Source of the DNA: an uncultured Verrucomicrobia subdivision 3 bacterium
GTDB taxonomy: Bacteria > Verrucomicrobiota > Verrucomicrobiia > Limisphaerales > UBA11358
DNA: 48,827 bases
Direction: 5' to 3'
NCBI GenBank assembly: GCA_903820285.1
Contig: CAIJGS010000220.1
Location: 1-48,827 of the forward strand
Shown here: piece after piece, positions 24,947-33,251 of the stretch
Position numbering within the stretch: position 1 is the stretch's first letter
Layout of the letters: the number at the start of each line of letters is the position of its first letter
Translations under genes and position numbers: made by a program
The notes under the pieces: generated by a model
What the model was told of the DNA's origin: nothing
What the model saw: the letters and a program-made list of their open reading frames with translations, nothing else
Databases searched by the model: none

Positions 24947-25760
24947 ATGAAAACACTAGTTTCCCGTCGGAATATTGTGGCTTCAGCCCGCAAGTTCGGG
25001 TTTACCCTCATAGAACTGCTGGTGGTCATCGCCATCATCGCCATTCTGGCGGCCATGCTGTTGCCGGCGCTGTCCGCCGCCAAACAGCGTGCCTACGGCA
25101 TCAAATGCGTCAGCAATCTCCGCCAGATGAACCTCGCGTATTTCATGTACGTCCAGGACACCGGCAGCACAGTCCAGTATGCTTCCACCGCCGCCCTCTG
25201 GATGCAGACCCTCATTGCCTACCAGGCGCAGGTGGCGACCATCCGGCTATGGTCCCAGTACCGCCACCACCAACAATACCCAGGGAACAGTCAAGCTGCC
25301 TTGGTATTGGGGCTCGGCACCTAACGCCCAACTAAACGTTGGCAGCTATGCCATTAATGGCTGGCTCTACCGTTATGACCCCAATGGCGACATCGCCCAA
25401 TGGGTTCCAACTTCCGATGCGGGCAAATTTTTTCAAAAGGAAGCCGGCATCACCCGCCCGACCGATACCCCCACTTTTTATGATGCCATCTGGCCGGATA
25501 TGTGGCCGAAAATCACCGGGCAACTCGCCCCGGACCTGACGATCGGCGACGCAACGGATCAGAATTCGTTCGGTCGTTGCAGCCTTGCCCGGCATCCCCT
25601 GAAAGCCTCCAAGACCATCCAGAATCAGGCTGTCAACGGTGCCATCACCATGGGTTTTGCGGATGGCCACGCCGCCAATTGGAAGCTGCAAAATATCAAG
25701 AACGTCGTGTGGCACGTCGGCTTCACTCCCAACGGCAATCCTTGGGCCACCAGCCCGTAA
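24947..25760 (+). pseudogene. Type II secretion-like pseudopilin with a one-base frameshift
   Basis: The N-terminal part ([18 protein letters not shown], then FTLIELL and an [14 protein letters not shown] helix) has a class III signal with Gly before Phe. It is a short-lived prepilin of the PulG/Verrucomicrobial kind. The frame from ATG 24947 runs into a stop at 25324. The rest of the protein continues in another frame to 25760 (SYAINGWLYRYDP, MGFADGHAANWKLQNIK). The paralogue at 26075 matches both halves: SYGINSWVY against SYAINGWLY, and [12 protein letters not shown] against GFADGHAANWKL. Removing one G of 25251-25252 restores RLCPST, corresponding to the paralogue's RCCPFT. So the gene is a recent pseudogene, carries a sequencing error, or is frameshifted in expression. 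Confidence 0.82.
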
Positions 25761-26074
25761 ATCTCGCCGCTGCCCCGCCTGGAATATTTTAATCCGTTCG
25801 CCATTCCCCGGCAATCTCGCAAGAGGTTGCCGGTTTTTCTTTTTTCCATTCCGCCTTTGGATCGCGCATGAAATTCCCGCGCAAAGCTTGCGGCCTTACG
25901 TCATCGGAGGTTGGGCGTTGCGCGCTGGCTGTTGGCTGTTTCACTGCCTTTAGCCGTTCTACCGTACTACCACAAAAAGGGGATACCGTAATGACACAAT
26001 AAGATTTAAGGTTGGGTCCAGTTGAAGGTAGTAATTCGCAAATTTTCCTGCGGCATTACCAATTAAATTTATCT
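25761..26074. other. 314-bp spacer between the two pseudopilin genes
   Basis: It holds a strong terminator (25808-25845) and then sequence upstream of the second pseudopilin. A reverse-strand degenerate match to the conserved motif lies at 25967-25984 (TGTGGTAG preceded by a C-run) but faces away from the gene. No gene or RNA was recognised. Confidence 0.5.
25808..25845 (+). terminator. Intrinsic terminator after the frameshifted pseudopilin
   Basis: Stem CCGGCAATCTC (25808-25818) pairs with GAGGTTGCCGG (25823-25833) with one T-G wobble around GCAA. TTTTTCTTTTTT follows. It lies 47 bp after the shifted-frame stop at 25760, which supports that stop as the true gene end. Confidence 0.92.
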
Positions 26075-26902
26075 ATGAAGCACATTACCTCCGGCCGACC
26101 CATGCATTTGCGGACCCGTCCCCCCGCTGCGGCGTTCACCCTCATTGAACTGCTGGTGGTCATCGCCATCATCGCCATTCTCGCCGCCATGCTGCTGCCC
26201 GCCCTCGCCAAGGCCAAAGCCAAAGCCAAGGACGCCCAGTGCCTGAACAATCTCAAACAGTTCACGCTGGCCATGAACATGTACAATCTGGATGCGCAAG
26301 GCGTCCTGCTGAGCTATAAGGACCCCACCAGTACCGGATCCTATCCCCTGTGGATGGCCCGCCTCACGACGAACTATAACGTCACGGAAAGTTCGCGCTG
26401 CTGTCCCTTCACGCCGCCTGTGATACCGTTCTCCAAATGGATTCCCAAAAATCCGCAGTACAGTTTCCTGGGCACGGCGGATTACACCTGGAGCGGCGCT
26501 GCCATCGGCAGTTCCTTCCAGGGAAGCTACGGGATAAACAGCTGGGTTTACACAGATCCGACGGATCCGAATTATAACACCGCCCAGTCCTTCAAAAAGG
26601 AGTCCGCCATCCGCAAACCCACCCTCACCCCCTATTTTTCTGATTCCCTCTGGGTGGATGGCGGGGTGCAGCCCACCGATAAGCTGCCCACGGATTTGTA
26701 TGATGGCGATGATAGCCCCAGCGGTGGCGGTCTGGGGCGCATCGGCATTGCCCGGCATGGTGTTTCTAGCGCTCCACGCAATGTTCCCGTCAACGCCAAG
26801 GTGCCCGGCCGGATCTATGTGGCGCTCGCCGACGGCCATGCCGAGTCATCCAAACTGAATGATCTCTTGAATTATTATTGGACCGCGACCTGGCCCAATT
26901 GA
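26075..26902 (+). CDS. Type II secretion-like pseudopilin (prepilin-type cleavage/methylation protein)
   Basis: A 275-residue protein from ATG 26075; ATG 26102 is also possible. The prepilin signal is [12 protein letters not shown] followed by the long hydrophobic helix [20 protein letters not shown]. Glu+5 after Phe is present. The residue before Phe is Ala rather than the usual Gly, which may affect cleavage. A coiled-coil region ([17 protein letters not shown]) and a beta-rich globular head end in [16 protein letters not shown], the motif typical of this large Verrucomicrobial pseudopilin group. The likely role is in an inner-membrane pseudopilus or an allied surface system; the exact partner system is not in the window. 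A small lipoprotein gene follows 66 bp downstream. Confidence 0.9.
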   Translation: MKHITSGRPMHLRTRPPAAAFTLIELLVVIAIIAILAAMLLPALAKAKAKAKDAQCLNNLKQFTLAMNMYNLDAQGVLLSYKDPTSTGSYPLWMARLTTNYNVTESSRCCPFTPPVIPFSKWIPKNPQYSFLGTADYTWSGAAIGSSFQGSYGINSWVYTDPTDPNYNTAQSFKKESAIRKPTLTPYFSDSLWVDGGVQPTDKLPTDLYDGDDSPSGGGLGRIGIARHGVSSAPRNVPVNAKVPGRIYVALADGHAESSKLNDLLNYYWTATWPN

Positions 26903-26968
26903 AAGCGGGCATCCGGATTTCGGTCCGGAGCCGGCGGCATGGTGCCGCCGGAATATCAGCAAGGTATT

Positions 26969-27316
26969 ATGATTAAAAAATTCTTCTTCGTGGCCGGCCT
27001 ATTGGTTTTGGCCGCTGGCCTCGTTTGCGGTTGTTCCAGGAAAACGGGTGCCAGTGCTTCCGGTTTTGACCAGGTCGCCCCCGAAATTAAACAGGCTTGG
27101 GATCAGGCGGTCACCGCCGACAAGGCCAATGACTATTTCACGGCCGTCACCAGTTACCACACCGTCATGGCGCAAAAGGATAAACTTACGGAGGCACAGA
27201 TTGAGACCGTCAATGCCGCCTGCCTGGCCGTCAACCAGCGGATGTTTATCGCCGCCAACAATGGCGATGCCGCCGCCAAGGAAGCATCGGATAAGCTGGT
27301 AAAGACGCAGCATTGA
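26969..27316 (+). CDS. Small lipoprotein of unknown function
   Basis: A 115-residue protein. ATG 26969, with an AAGG sequence just upstream, is preferred over 26939. It opens MIKKFFFVAGLLVLAAGLVC, followed by GCS, a type II signal sequence with a usable lipobox VCGC. The mature part is a helical, Ala/Asp-rich domain (QAWDQAVTADKANDYFTAVT and ALVNQRM-like segments) with a helix-turn-helix repeat feel like TPR-type packing. It lies 66 bp after a pseudopilin gene on the same strand. I know such pilin-plus-lipoprotein pairs from Verrucomicrobiota but cannot assign a function. It is probably anchored in the outer or inner membrane facing the periplasm. Confidence 0.75.
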   Translation: MIKKFFFVAGLLVLAAGLVCGCSRKTGASASGFDQVAPEIKQAWDQAVTADKANDYFTAVTSYHTVMAQKDKLTEAQIETVNAACLAVNQRMFIAANNGDAAAKEASDKLVKTQH

Positions 27317-27603
27317 TCGGCATCGCATTCCCGGCCATGTACCGGGCTTGAGTTCTGGCCTGCCCGTGATCATTCGCGGCAGCGGTGTCATCATCTCCCC
27401 CAAACGGGTGATTCCTGTCACCCGCTGCCCAAGATTAGACTTGTTCAAATGAGCTGTGTTCCACCAAGAATAAGGAGCATTAGGGCCATCCCCTAAACCC
27501 GGTGCGGCTGAGTGACCTCCGGTTCAGGTGAACTGGCGGCGTATTCGGCACCCGGGTGGCCGGCGGTGGCCGGTTATGGCGCGATAGTTGAGTTTTAATT
27601 ATT

Positions 27604-28638
27604 ATGAAAGCATTGGTTAAGCGGGAACGTCAACGCGGACTCTGGCTCGAAGATGTGCCTGAGCCCGAAGTGGGCATTAACGACGTGCTGATCCGCGTGG
27701 ATCGCACTGGCATTTGCGGCACCGACCTTCACATCTACAAATGGGATGCCTGGGCCCAGGCCACCATTCCCGTCCCCATGGTGGTCGGTCACGAATTTGT
27801 GGGCGAAGTTATTCGGGTCGGCTCGAATGTGAAGGACTTTTTCCCCGGCGAAATCGTCAGTGCCGAAGGTCACGTCGTCTGTGGCCGCTGCCGCAACTGT
27901 TTCGCCGGCCGCCGCCACCTTTGCAAAGACACCAAGGGCATCGGCGTGAACCGCCCTGGTGCCTTCGCCGAGTTCATCTCCGTGCCCATGACCAACGTCT
28001 GGCATCACCGGAATGATATCGACCGCGATGTCGCCTCCATCTTTGATCCCTTCGGCAATGCCGTCCATACCGCCCTGTCTTTTGACATGCTTGGCGAGGA
28101 CGTCCTCATCACCGGGGCCGGCCCGATCGGCATCATGGCGGTGGGCATCGCCAAACACGCCGGCGCCCGCCACGTGGTCATCACCGACGTGAACGACTAT
28201 CGCCTCGACCTCGCGAAGAAAATGGGCGCCACCGTTGCCCACAATGTCACGCGCGGTTCCCTGCGCGACGTGCAGAAGCAGCTCGGCATGAAGGAGGGCT
28301 TTGATGTGGGTCTGGAAATGTCCGGCAACGCCGCCGCCTTCCGCGACATGATTGAAAACATGGCCCACGGCGGCAAAATCGCCATGCTGGGCATTCCGTC
28401 CGAGCCCATCGCCATCGACTGGAACAAGGTCGTTTTCAACATGCTCACGATCAAGGGCATTTACGGCCGTGAAATGTATGAGACCTGGTACAAGATGACC
28501 GTCATGCTCCAGACCGGCCTCGATATCCGACCCGTCATCACCCATCGCTACCACTTCACCGAATTTGAAAAGGGTTTTGAAGCCATGCTCCAGGGGAATT
28601 GCGGCAAGGTAATCTTGCATTGGCGTGACCAGCCCTGA
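27604..28638 (+). CDS. tdh: L-threonine 3-dehydrogenase
   Basis: A 344-residue zinc-dependent medium-chain dehydrogenase that oxidises L-threonine to 2-amino-3-ketobutyrate with NAD+ in the cytoplasm. Catalytic-zinc ligands C38, H63 and E64 are present ([13 protein letters not shown]). His90 and the structural-zinc cysteines C93, C96, C99 and C107 are in [17 protein letters not shown]. The Rossmann motif is GAGPIG. Length and residue numbering match E. coli Tdh (341 residues) almost exactly. The partner kbl is at 33252, not adjacent as in E. coli. The gene starts a plus-strand run with a cysteine-synthase-like gene 19 bp downstream. The 287 bp upstream contain nothing recognisable. Confidence 0.96.
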   Translation: MKALVKRERQRGLWLEDVPEPEVGINDVLIRVDRTGICGTDLHIYKWDAWAQATIPVPMVVGHEFVGEVIRVGSNVKDFFPGEIVSAEGHVVCGRCRNCFAGRRHLCKDTKGIGVNRPGAFAEFISVPMTNVWHHRNDIDRDVASIFDPFGNAVHTALSFDMLGEDVLITGAGPIGIMAVGIAKHAGARHVVITDVNDYRLDLAKKMGATVAHNVTRGSLRDVQKQLGMKEGFDVGLEMSGNAAAFRDMIENMAHGGKIAMLGIPSEPIAIDWNKVVFNMLTIKGIYGREMYETWYKMTVMLQTGLDIRPVITHRYHFTEFEKGFEAMLQGNCGKVILHWRDQP

Positions 28639-28657
28639 ACCACCCTTGATAACCGCT

Positions 28658-29635
28658 ATGAAACCATTTCCCGCCCGGTTGCACCCGTCCGATGCCGTCT
28701 TGTCCCTCATCGGTAACACGCCGCTCGTGCCGTTGCGCTTCGAGCCGGAAGGCGTCACCATCTACGCCAAGTGCGAATTTCTGAATCCCAGCGGCAGCAT
28801 CAAGGATCGCCTCGCCAAGACTGTGCTGGTGGATGCCCGCCAGCGCGGGTTGCTCAAGCCGGATTCCATCATTCTCGAATGCACCAGTGGGAACACCGGC
28901 ATTGCCCTCTCCATGGTCGGCGCCGCCATGGGTTATCGCGTGACCATCCTCATGTCCGCCGGGGCCAGCGAGGAACGCCGCATGCTCATCCGCCAGCTCG
29001 GCGGTGAACTGGTGTTGTTCGACAGCGGTGGCCGCTACCAGACCGGCATTGAAATGTCCCGCAAAATGGCCGCCGATGATTCCCGTTACTTCCTCACCCG
29101 CCAGTTTGAGAACCACCTCAACATCGAGGATCACGAATTTGGCACCGGCCTGGAAATCATCCAGCAGATGCAGGAACCGATTGACGTGTTCGTTACCGGC
29201 TTCGGCACCGGCGGCACACTCGCTGGCTGCGGCAAAGCCATCAAACACCGCTGGCCATCCGCCCGCATCATCGCCATGGAACCCGCTGAACACGCGCTGC
29301 TCGCCGGCGAGGCTCCGTGCTGTCATTTCATCGAAGGCGTGGCCGATGGCTTCATCCCGCCCTTGTTGAAGGACGCGCCCATTGATGACCACGTGAAGGT
29401 TCGGAGTCTTGATGCCCAGGCCATGGCCATCCGATTGCAGCGCCAGTTCGGTCTGCTCGTCGGCACCAGCTCCGGTGCCAATGTCGCTGCCGCCCTGGCC
29501 CTGGCTACCGATCTCGGCCCGGCGGCCCGGGTGGTAACCCTGCTCTGCGATCGCGCCGAACGCTATTTCAGCACCCGCCTATTCAGTCAGGCGGCCTCTG
29601 TGCCCCAACCGCAGCTTGATAGTATTTTAAAATGA
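28658..29635 (+). CDS. Cysteine synthase family PLP enzyme (CysK/CysM-like)
   Basis: A 325-residue fold-type II PLP enzyme. The Schiff-base lysine is K49 in PSGSIKDR, and the substrate/PLP loop TSGNTG is at 76-81. The GTGGT phosphate loop (GFGTGGTLAG) and a C-terminal GTSSGAN segment are also present. These fit O-acetylserine sulfhydrylases, which make cysteine from O-acetylserine and sulfide; cystathionine beta-synthase or related enzymes remain possible. ATG 28658 lies 19 bp after tdh; the GTG at 28625 would overlap tdh and adds an unlikely leader. The stop codon overlaps the next gene by ATGA. Linkage to threonine catabolism, and to the converging bacillithiol operon whose product contains cysteine, makes a cysteine-supply role plausible (inference). 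Confidence 0.88.
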   Translation: MKPFPARLHPSDAVLSLIGNTPLVPLRFEPEGVTIYAKCEFLNPSGSIKDRLAKTVLVDARQRGLLKPDSIILECTSGNTGIALSMVGAAMGYRVTILMSAGASEERRMLIRQLGGELVLFDSGGRYQTGIEMSRKMAADDSRYFLTRQFENHLNIEDHEFGTGLEIIQQMQEPIDVFVTGFGTGGTLAGCGKAIKHRWPSARIIAMEPAEHALLAGEAPCCHFIEGVADGFIPPLLKDAPIDDHVKVRSLDAQAMAIRLQRQFGLLVGTSSGANVAAALALATDLGPAARVVTLLCDRAERYFSTRLFSQAASVPQPQLDSILK

Positions 29636-30903
29636 AAACGAAACTTGTCCTCGCCCTTCTGCTGGGCGCTTTGGTTCACGCCCGCGCGGCGTTGCCCGTG
29701 CCCGCCTTCACCGCCTATCTCGAACCGGCCGATGGGGGCGCCTGGATCGCCCGGGACAGCGGCATCACCGGCTGGGATGATCCGGCGCAAAAGGTGCGGT
29801 GGTTTGGCGAGCTCAAAAACACCGGCGACCTCGCCTGCACCGTGCAGCTCCATCTGCCGGCCGGCAAGACCAGCAAGCTCCGCCTCACCGTGGCTGGCAC
29901 CGCCCATGAGGCCACCGTCACCGGGGCGGGCGACGCGGCCACCGACGTCAACTTTGGGGCCTTCGCCATCGCTGCCACCGGCTACCAGTCCATCACCTTG
30001 GAATCCCTGAATGACAAGGGCACCGCTGCTGGCGGGGTTGAATCGCTTACCCTGGATGGCCCGGCCGCCACGGGTGCACATTTCAATCTCAAGGAACGCC
30101 GCAACACCGCTTCCGTGCATCTCGCCTATCCCACGCCCGGCATCACGAACATTGACGCTTTCTACTGCGAAGTCACCGGCGTGGAGACGCCCCTGTGGAC
30201 CTATTTTGAAGCCTGCGGCTGGCACCGCGGTTACTTCGGCATGCAGGTCAATAGCCCCACGGAACGCCGCATCATCTTCAGCGTTTGGGATAGCGGCAAG
30301 GAAGCCGTAGATCGCAACAGGGTAAATGCCCCTGACCGCACGACGCTCGTCGCCAAGGGCGAAGGTGTGAACGCCGGCGATTTCGGCAACGAAGGCACCG
30401 GTGGTCACAGCCATCTGGTGTACGACTGGAAGACTGGCGAAAAGCAGCGCTTCCTGGTCACCGCCAAACCCGTTGATGCCACCCACACCACTTATTCCGG
30501 CTACTGGTTTCATCCCCAGCAGAAAAAGTGGATGCTGATTTCCAGCTGGAACGCCCCGAAGGACGGCCAGTATCTGCATGGCCTCTACAGTTTCTGCGAA
30601 GATTTCGGCGGCGACAACGGCCAGCTCCATCGCAAGGCGCTCTATGGCAACCAATGGTATCGCACCAGCGACGGCCAGTGGCATGAGCAGACGGTTGCCA
30701 CCTTCAGCCATGACCCCACCGGTCGGGCCGATCGTCTCGACCGTTTCATGGGGGTGGAAGACGGCCAGTTCTTCCTTTCCACCGGCGGATTCATTCCCGG
30801 CTCTACGAAGTTTGGCACGCCTTTTACGCGTCCGGTCACCAGCCGCCCGCCGCTGGATTTTAACCCGCCGTCCGTATCGGCGAAGGCCGTAAACCACCTC
30901 TGA
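29632..30903 (+). CDS. Secreted DUF3472-domain protein (with DUF5077-like N-terminus)
   Basis: A 423-residue protein with a signal peptide (MKTKLVLALLLGALVHARA). Residues about 25-150 form a beta-sandwich of the DUF5077 type (carbohydrate-binding-like). The rest is a DUF3472 domain with GYFGMQVNSPTERRIIFSVW and YSGYWFHPQQKKWMLISSW as its markers. DUF3472 proteins are secreted and common in polysaccharide-degrading bacteria, but no enzymatic activity is established to my knowledge. ATG 29632 overlaps the stop of the cysteine-synthase-like gene (ATGA), so the two are translationally coupled. A GH-D-like enzyme gene follows after 11 bp, suggesting a shared extracellular substrate. Confidence 0.85.
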   Translation: MKTKLVLALLLGALVHARAALPVPAFTAYLEPADGGAWIARDSGITGWDDPAQKVRWFGELKNTGDLACTVQLHLPAGKTSKLRLTVAGTAHEATVTGAGDAATDVNFGAFAIAATGYQSITLESLNDKGTAAGGVESLTLDGPAATGAHFNLKERRNTASVHLAYPTPGITNIDAFYCEVTGVETPLWTYFEACGWHRGYFGMQVNSPTERRIIFSVWDSGKEAVDRNRVNAPDRTTLVAKGEGVNAGDFGNEGTGGHSHLVYDWKTGEKQRFLVTAKPVDATHTTYSGYWFHPQQKKWMLISSWNAPKDGQYLHGLYSFCEDFGGDNGQLHRKALYGNQWYRTSDGQWHEQTVATFSHDPTGRADRLDRFMGVEDGQFFLSTGGFIPGSTKFGTPFTRPVTSRPPLDFNPPSVSAKAVNHL

Positions 30904-30905
30904 GG
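30902..30905 (+). promoter_or_regulatory. Shine-Dalgarno site that selects the TTG start at 30915
   Basis: GAGG (30902-30905) overlaps the preceding stop codon and lies 9 nt before TTG 30915. The alternative ATG at 30927 would be 21 nt away, too far for this site. The TTG start also supplies the Lys-Arg pair of a signal-peptide n-region. Confidence 0.5.
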
Positions 30906-30914
30906 TTTCGCCCT

Positions 30915-33110
30915 TTGAAACGTCCTATGCCCGGCCATCTGTTTCCGTTGATCGGAATGGTGGCCGGGCTTTTTTTATTCGCCAACGCCACCCTGGCGGC
31001 GGACTGGCTGATTGACCCATCCCCGTTTCCCGCCACGGTGCAAACCAATCCGGCGGGCACCGATGTCACGTTGCAAAACGGCCTGGTCCGCCGCGTCTTC
31101 CAACTCGCGCCGGCTGCCGCCACGGTGGCGTTCGATAATCTGATGACCGGCGATTCCATCCTGCGCTCGGTCCGCCCCGAGGCGCAGGTGGAATTGGATG
31201 GCATCAAATATGAAGTGGGTGGTCTCGCCGGCCAGCCGGTGCACAATTATTTGAATCCCACTTGGCTGACGAAAATGTCCGCCAGCCCCGCCGCCTTTCA
31301 TTTCACCGGCCTGAAGATTGGGCGCACCGAGCCTCGGTTCCCTTGGCTGAAGCATCCGGAGTGGTTGTCCCGTGAGGCCGCGTGGCCACCGCCCGGCGTG
31401 GCGCTGACCCTCACGTTCGCCGGGCCCACCAACGCCAGCGCCGTGACCGTGGAAGTGCATTACGAACTTTATGACGGGCTGCCGCTGGTTGCCAAATGGC
31501 TGACCGTGAGCAATGCCTCGGCCCAAGCGGTTCGGCTCAATACGCTCAAAGTGGAGCAACTCGCCTTCGTGGAACCTGAATCCATCGTAGATGGCGCAGC
31601 CGCCAGTTTTCGGGCCAGCTACCGCGCCTTCGATGCCTACAGCGACTATTCGTTTGGCGGCAACATGAGCGCCACCGCCGATGCACCCGCCATCCACTGG
31701 CTGCCGGATTCGCAATACAAAACCCAGGTTCACTACGACCTCGCCACGCCCTGCCTGCTCGAAGCTGCTCCGCCCATAGGCCCGGATCAGACGATCGCTC
31801 ACGGCGGCAATTTTACGTCCTTCCGAGTCTTTGAACTCGTCCACGACAGCACCGACCGCGAACGGCGTGGCTTGGCCACCCGTCACGTATACCGCGCCCT
31901 GGCTCCGTGGGTGCAGGAGAACCCCATTCTCATGCACGTGCGCAGCGCTGCACCGGAAGCGGTGAAAACCGCCGTGGATCAATGCGCCGCCACCGGTTTT
32001 GAAATGGTCATCCTCACCTTTGGCAGTGGGTTCAACATCGAAAACGAAAAGCCGGAATATCTGGCGCAGCTCAAGTCGCTTGCGGATTACGCGCACAGCA
32101 AAGGCGTGGCGCTGGGTGGTTATTCGCTGCTGGCCAGCCGGTCCATTGATCCGGCGAATGATGCCATCAATCCCAAGACCGGCCAGCCCGGCGGCATGCG
32201 CTTTGGTGATTCACCTTGTCTCGGCAGTATCTGGGGTGAAAATTACTTTCGCAAGTTGCGCCAGTTTTATGCGCAGACCGGTTGCAGCGTTCTGGAAAAC
32301 GACGGCTCGTATCCCGGCGATGTCTGCGCCTCCACCAATCATCCCGGCCACACCGGCTTGAACGATTCACAATGGCGCCAATGGCAGACCATCACCGATT
32401 TCTACCAATGGTGCCGCGCGCGTGGTATCTATCTGAACGTGCCGGACTGGTATTTTCTCACCGGTTCCAGCAAGACCGGCATGGGCTATCGTGAAACTGA
32501 CTGGTCGCTTCCGCGCGAACAGCAGGAAATCATCGAACGTCAGAACGTCTACGACGGCACTTGGGAGAAGGCCCCCAGCATGGGTTGGATGTTTGTGCCC
32601 CTCACGCAATATCACGGCGGTGGGGCTGCCGCCACCATTGAGCCGCTTAAAGACCATTTGGAACATTACGAAACCCGCCTCGCCGATCTTTTCGGAGCTG
32701 GCGTGCAGGCCTGTTACCGTGGTCCCCGCCTGTACGATGCAGACACCACCAAGGTCGTGGTGACCAAGTGGGTGGGATTCTACAAACAGCACCGCGCCAT
32801 CCTCGACAGCGACCTCATCCACCTTCGCCGCCCCGATGGTCGTGATTGGGATGGCTGGTTGCACGTGAATTCCCAACTTCCCGAGCGCGGCCTCGCCGTG
32901 TTTTATAATCCGCTCACCGAGCCGATTGAACGCCCAATTCGCCTGCCACTGTATTACACTGGTCTCACCAATCGTGCAGTAATCCACTTTGAAGATGGTC
33001 ACGCGCAGGAAGTGGCTCTGGAGCGGGATTACTCGGTAACGCTTACCCTGAAAATCCCCGCCCACAGCCGCACTTGGCTGACCATCGGCGCCGTGGGGAC
33101 TACGCCTTGA
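30915..33110 (+). CDS. Secreted alpha-galactosidase-like glycoside hydrolase (clan GH-D-like)
   Basis: A 731-residue protein with a signal peptide (MKRPMPGHLFPLIGMVAGLF, cleaved near ATLA). A long N-terminal beta-sandwich (about 30-300; LQNGLVRRVFQL, VHYELYDGLPLVAKWLTV) is like those of GH36/GH27-type alpha-galactosidases. The barrel (about 330-620) contains GFEMVILTFGSGFNIEN and SVLENDGSYPGD. D463 in LENDGSYP is the best candidate nucleophile. YLNVPDWYFLTGSSKTGMGY and a C-terminal beta domain follow. The acid/base is not assigned. It is the last gene of the tdh run, so it may be co-transcribed with metabolic genes. Substrate is probably an alpha-galactoside or similar, but this is inference from the fold. 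Confidence 0.75.
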   Translation: MKRPMPGHLFPLIGMVAGLFLFANATLAADWLIDPSPFPATVQTNPAGTDVTLQNGLVRRVFQLAPAAATVAFDNLMTGDSILRSVRPEAQVELDGIKYEVGGLAGQPVHNYLNPTWLTKMSASPAAFHFTGLKIGRTEPRFPWLKHPEWLSREAAWPPPGVALTLTFAGPTNASAVTVEVHYELYDGLPLVAKWLTVSNASAQAVRLNTLKVEQLAFVEPESIVDGAAASFRASYRAFDAYSDYSFGGNMSATADAPAIHWLPDSQYKTQVHYDLATPCLLEAAPPIGPDQTIAHGGNFTSFRVFELVHDSTDRERRGLATRHVYRALAPWVQENPILMHVRSAAPEAVKTAVDQCAATGFEMVILTFGSGFNIENEKPEYLAQLKSLADYAHSKGVALGGYSLLASRSIDPANDAINPKTGQPGGMRFGDSPCLGSIWGENYFRKLRQFYAQTGCSVLENDGSYPGDVCASTNHPGHTGLNDSQWRQWQTITDFYQWCRARGIYLNVPDWYFLTGSSKTGMGYRETDWSLPREQQEIIERQNVYDGTWEKAPSMGWMFVPLTQYHGGGAAATIEPLKDHLEHYETRLADLFGAGVQACYRGPRLYDADTTKVVVTKWVGFYKQHRAILDSDLIHLRRPDGRDWDGWLHVNSQLPERGLAVFYNPLTEPIERPIRLPLYYTGLTNRAVIHFEDGHAQEVALERDYSVTLTLKIPAHSRTWLTIGAVGTTP

Positions 33111-33118
33111 AACCAGCG

Positions 33119-33136
33119 TTCACCCGTTTGTGGTAT
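33119..33136 (+). promoter_or_regulatory. Conserved upstream motif, copy 4
   Basis: TTCACCCGTTTGTGGTAT lies 115 bp before kbl. It fits the same 18-nt consensus as the copies at 6450, 9717 and 15224, though it differs at the WW positions and the first base. It begins 8 bp after the preceding stop and would give kbl its own promoter. Confidence 0.5.
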
Positions 33137-33196
33137 TTGAGGTTTTCGCCCCATGGTTTAACTTTTTATCAACCCGTATGAGCGGGTGGCAATGAT

Positions 33197-33227
33197 GGGA
33201 AGGCGTGGGCCGCAGGGCAACCTTCCC
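33197..33227 (+). other. Leader hairpin upstream of kbl
   Basis: GGGAAGG (33197-33203) pairs with CCTTCCC (33221-33227) around a 17-nt loop within the kbl leader, 24 bp before the start codon. It does not match the glycine or another riboswitch that I can recognise. It may only reflect local composition. Confidence 0.25.
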
Positions 33228-33251
33228 GCATGCCGGAAACGATTAAAATTT

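Noticed and set aside
25967-25984. Fifth copy of the conserved motif on the minus strand
   Set aside because: It reads TGTGGTAG with a shorter C-run and points away from the nearest minus-strand gene, so it may be chance. It is mentioned only in the spacer entry.
33137-33251. Glycine riboswitch before kbl
   Set aside because: No glycine-aptamer core or tandem arrangement was found in the short leader; only a simple hairpin is present.
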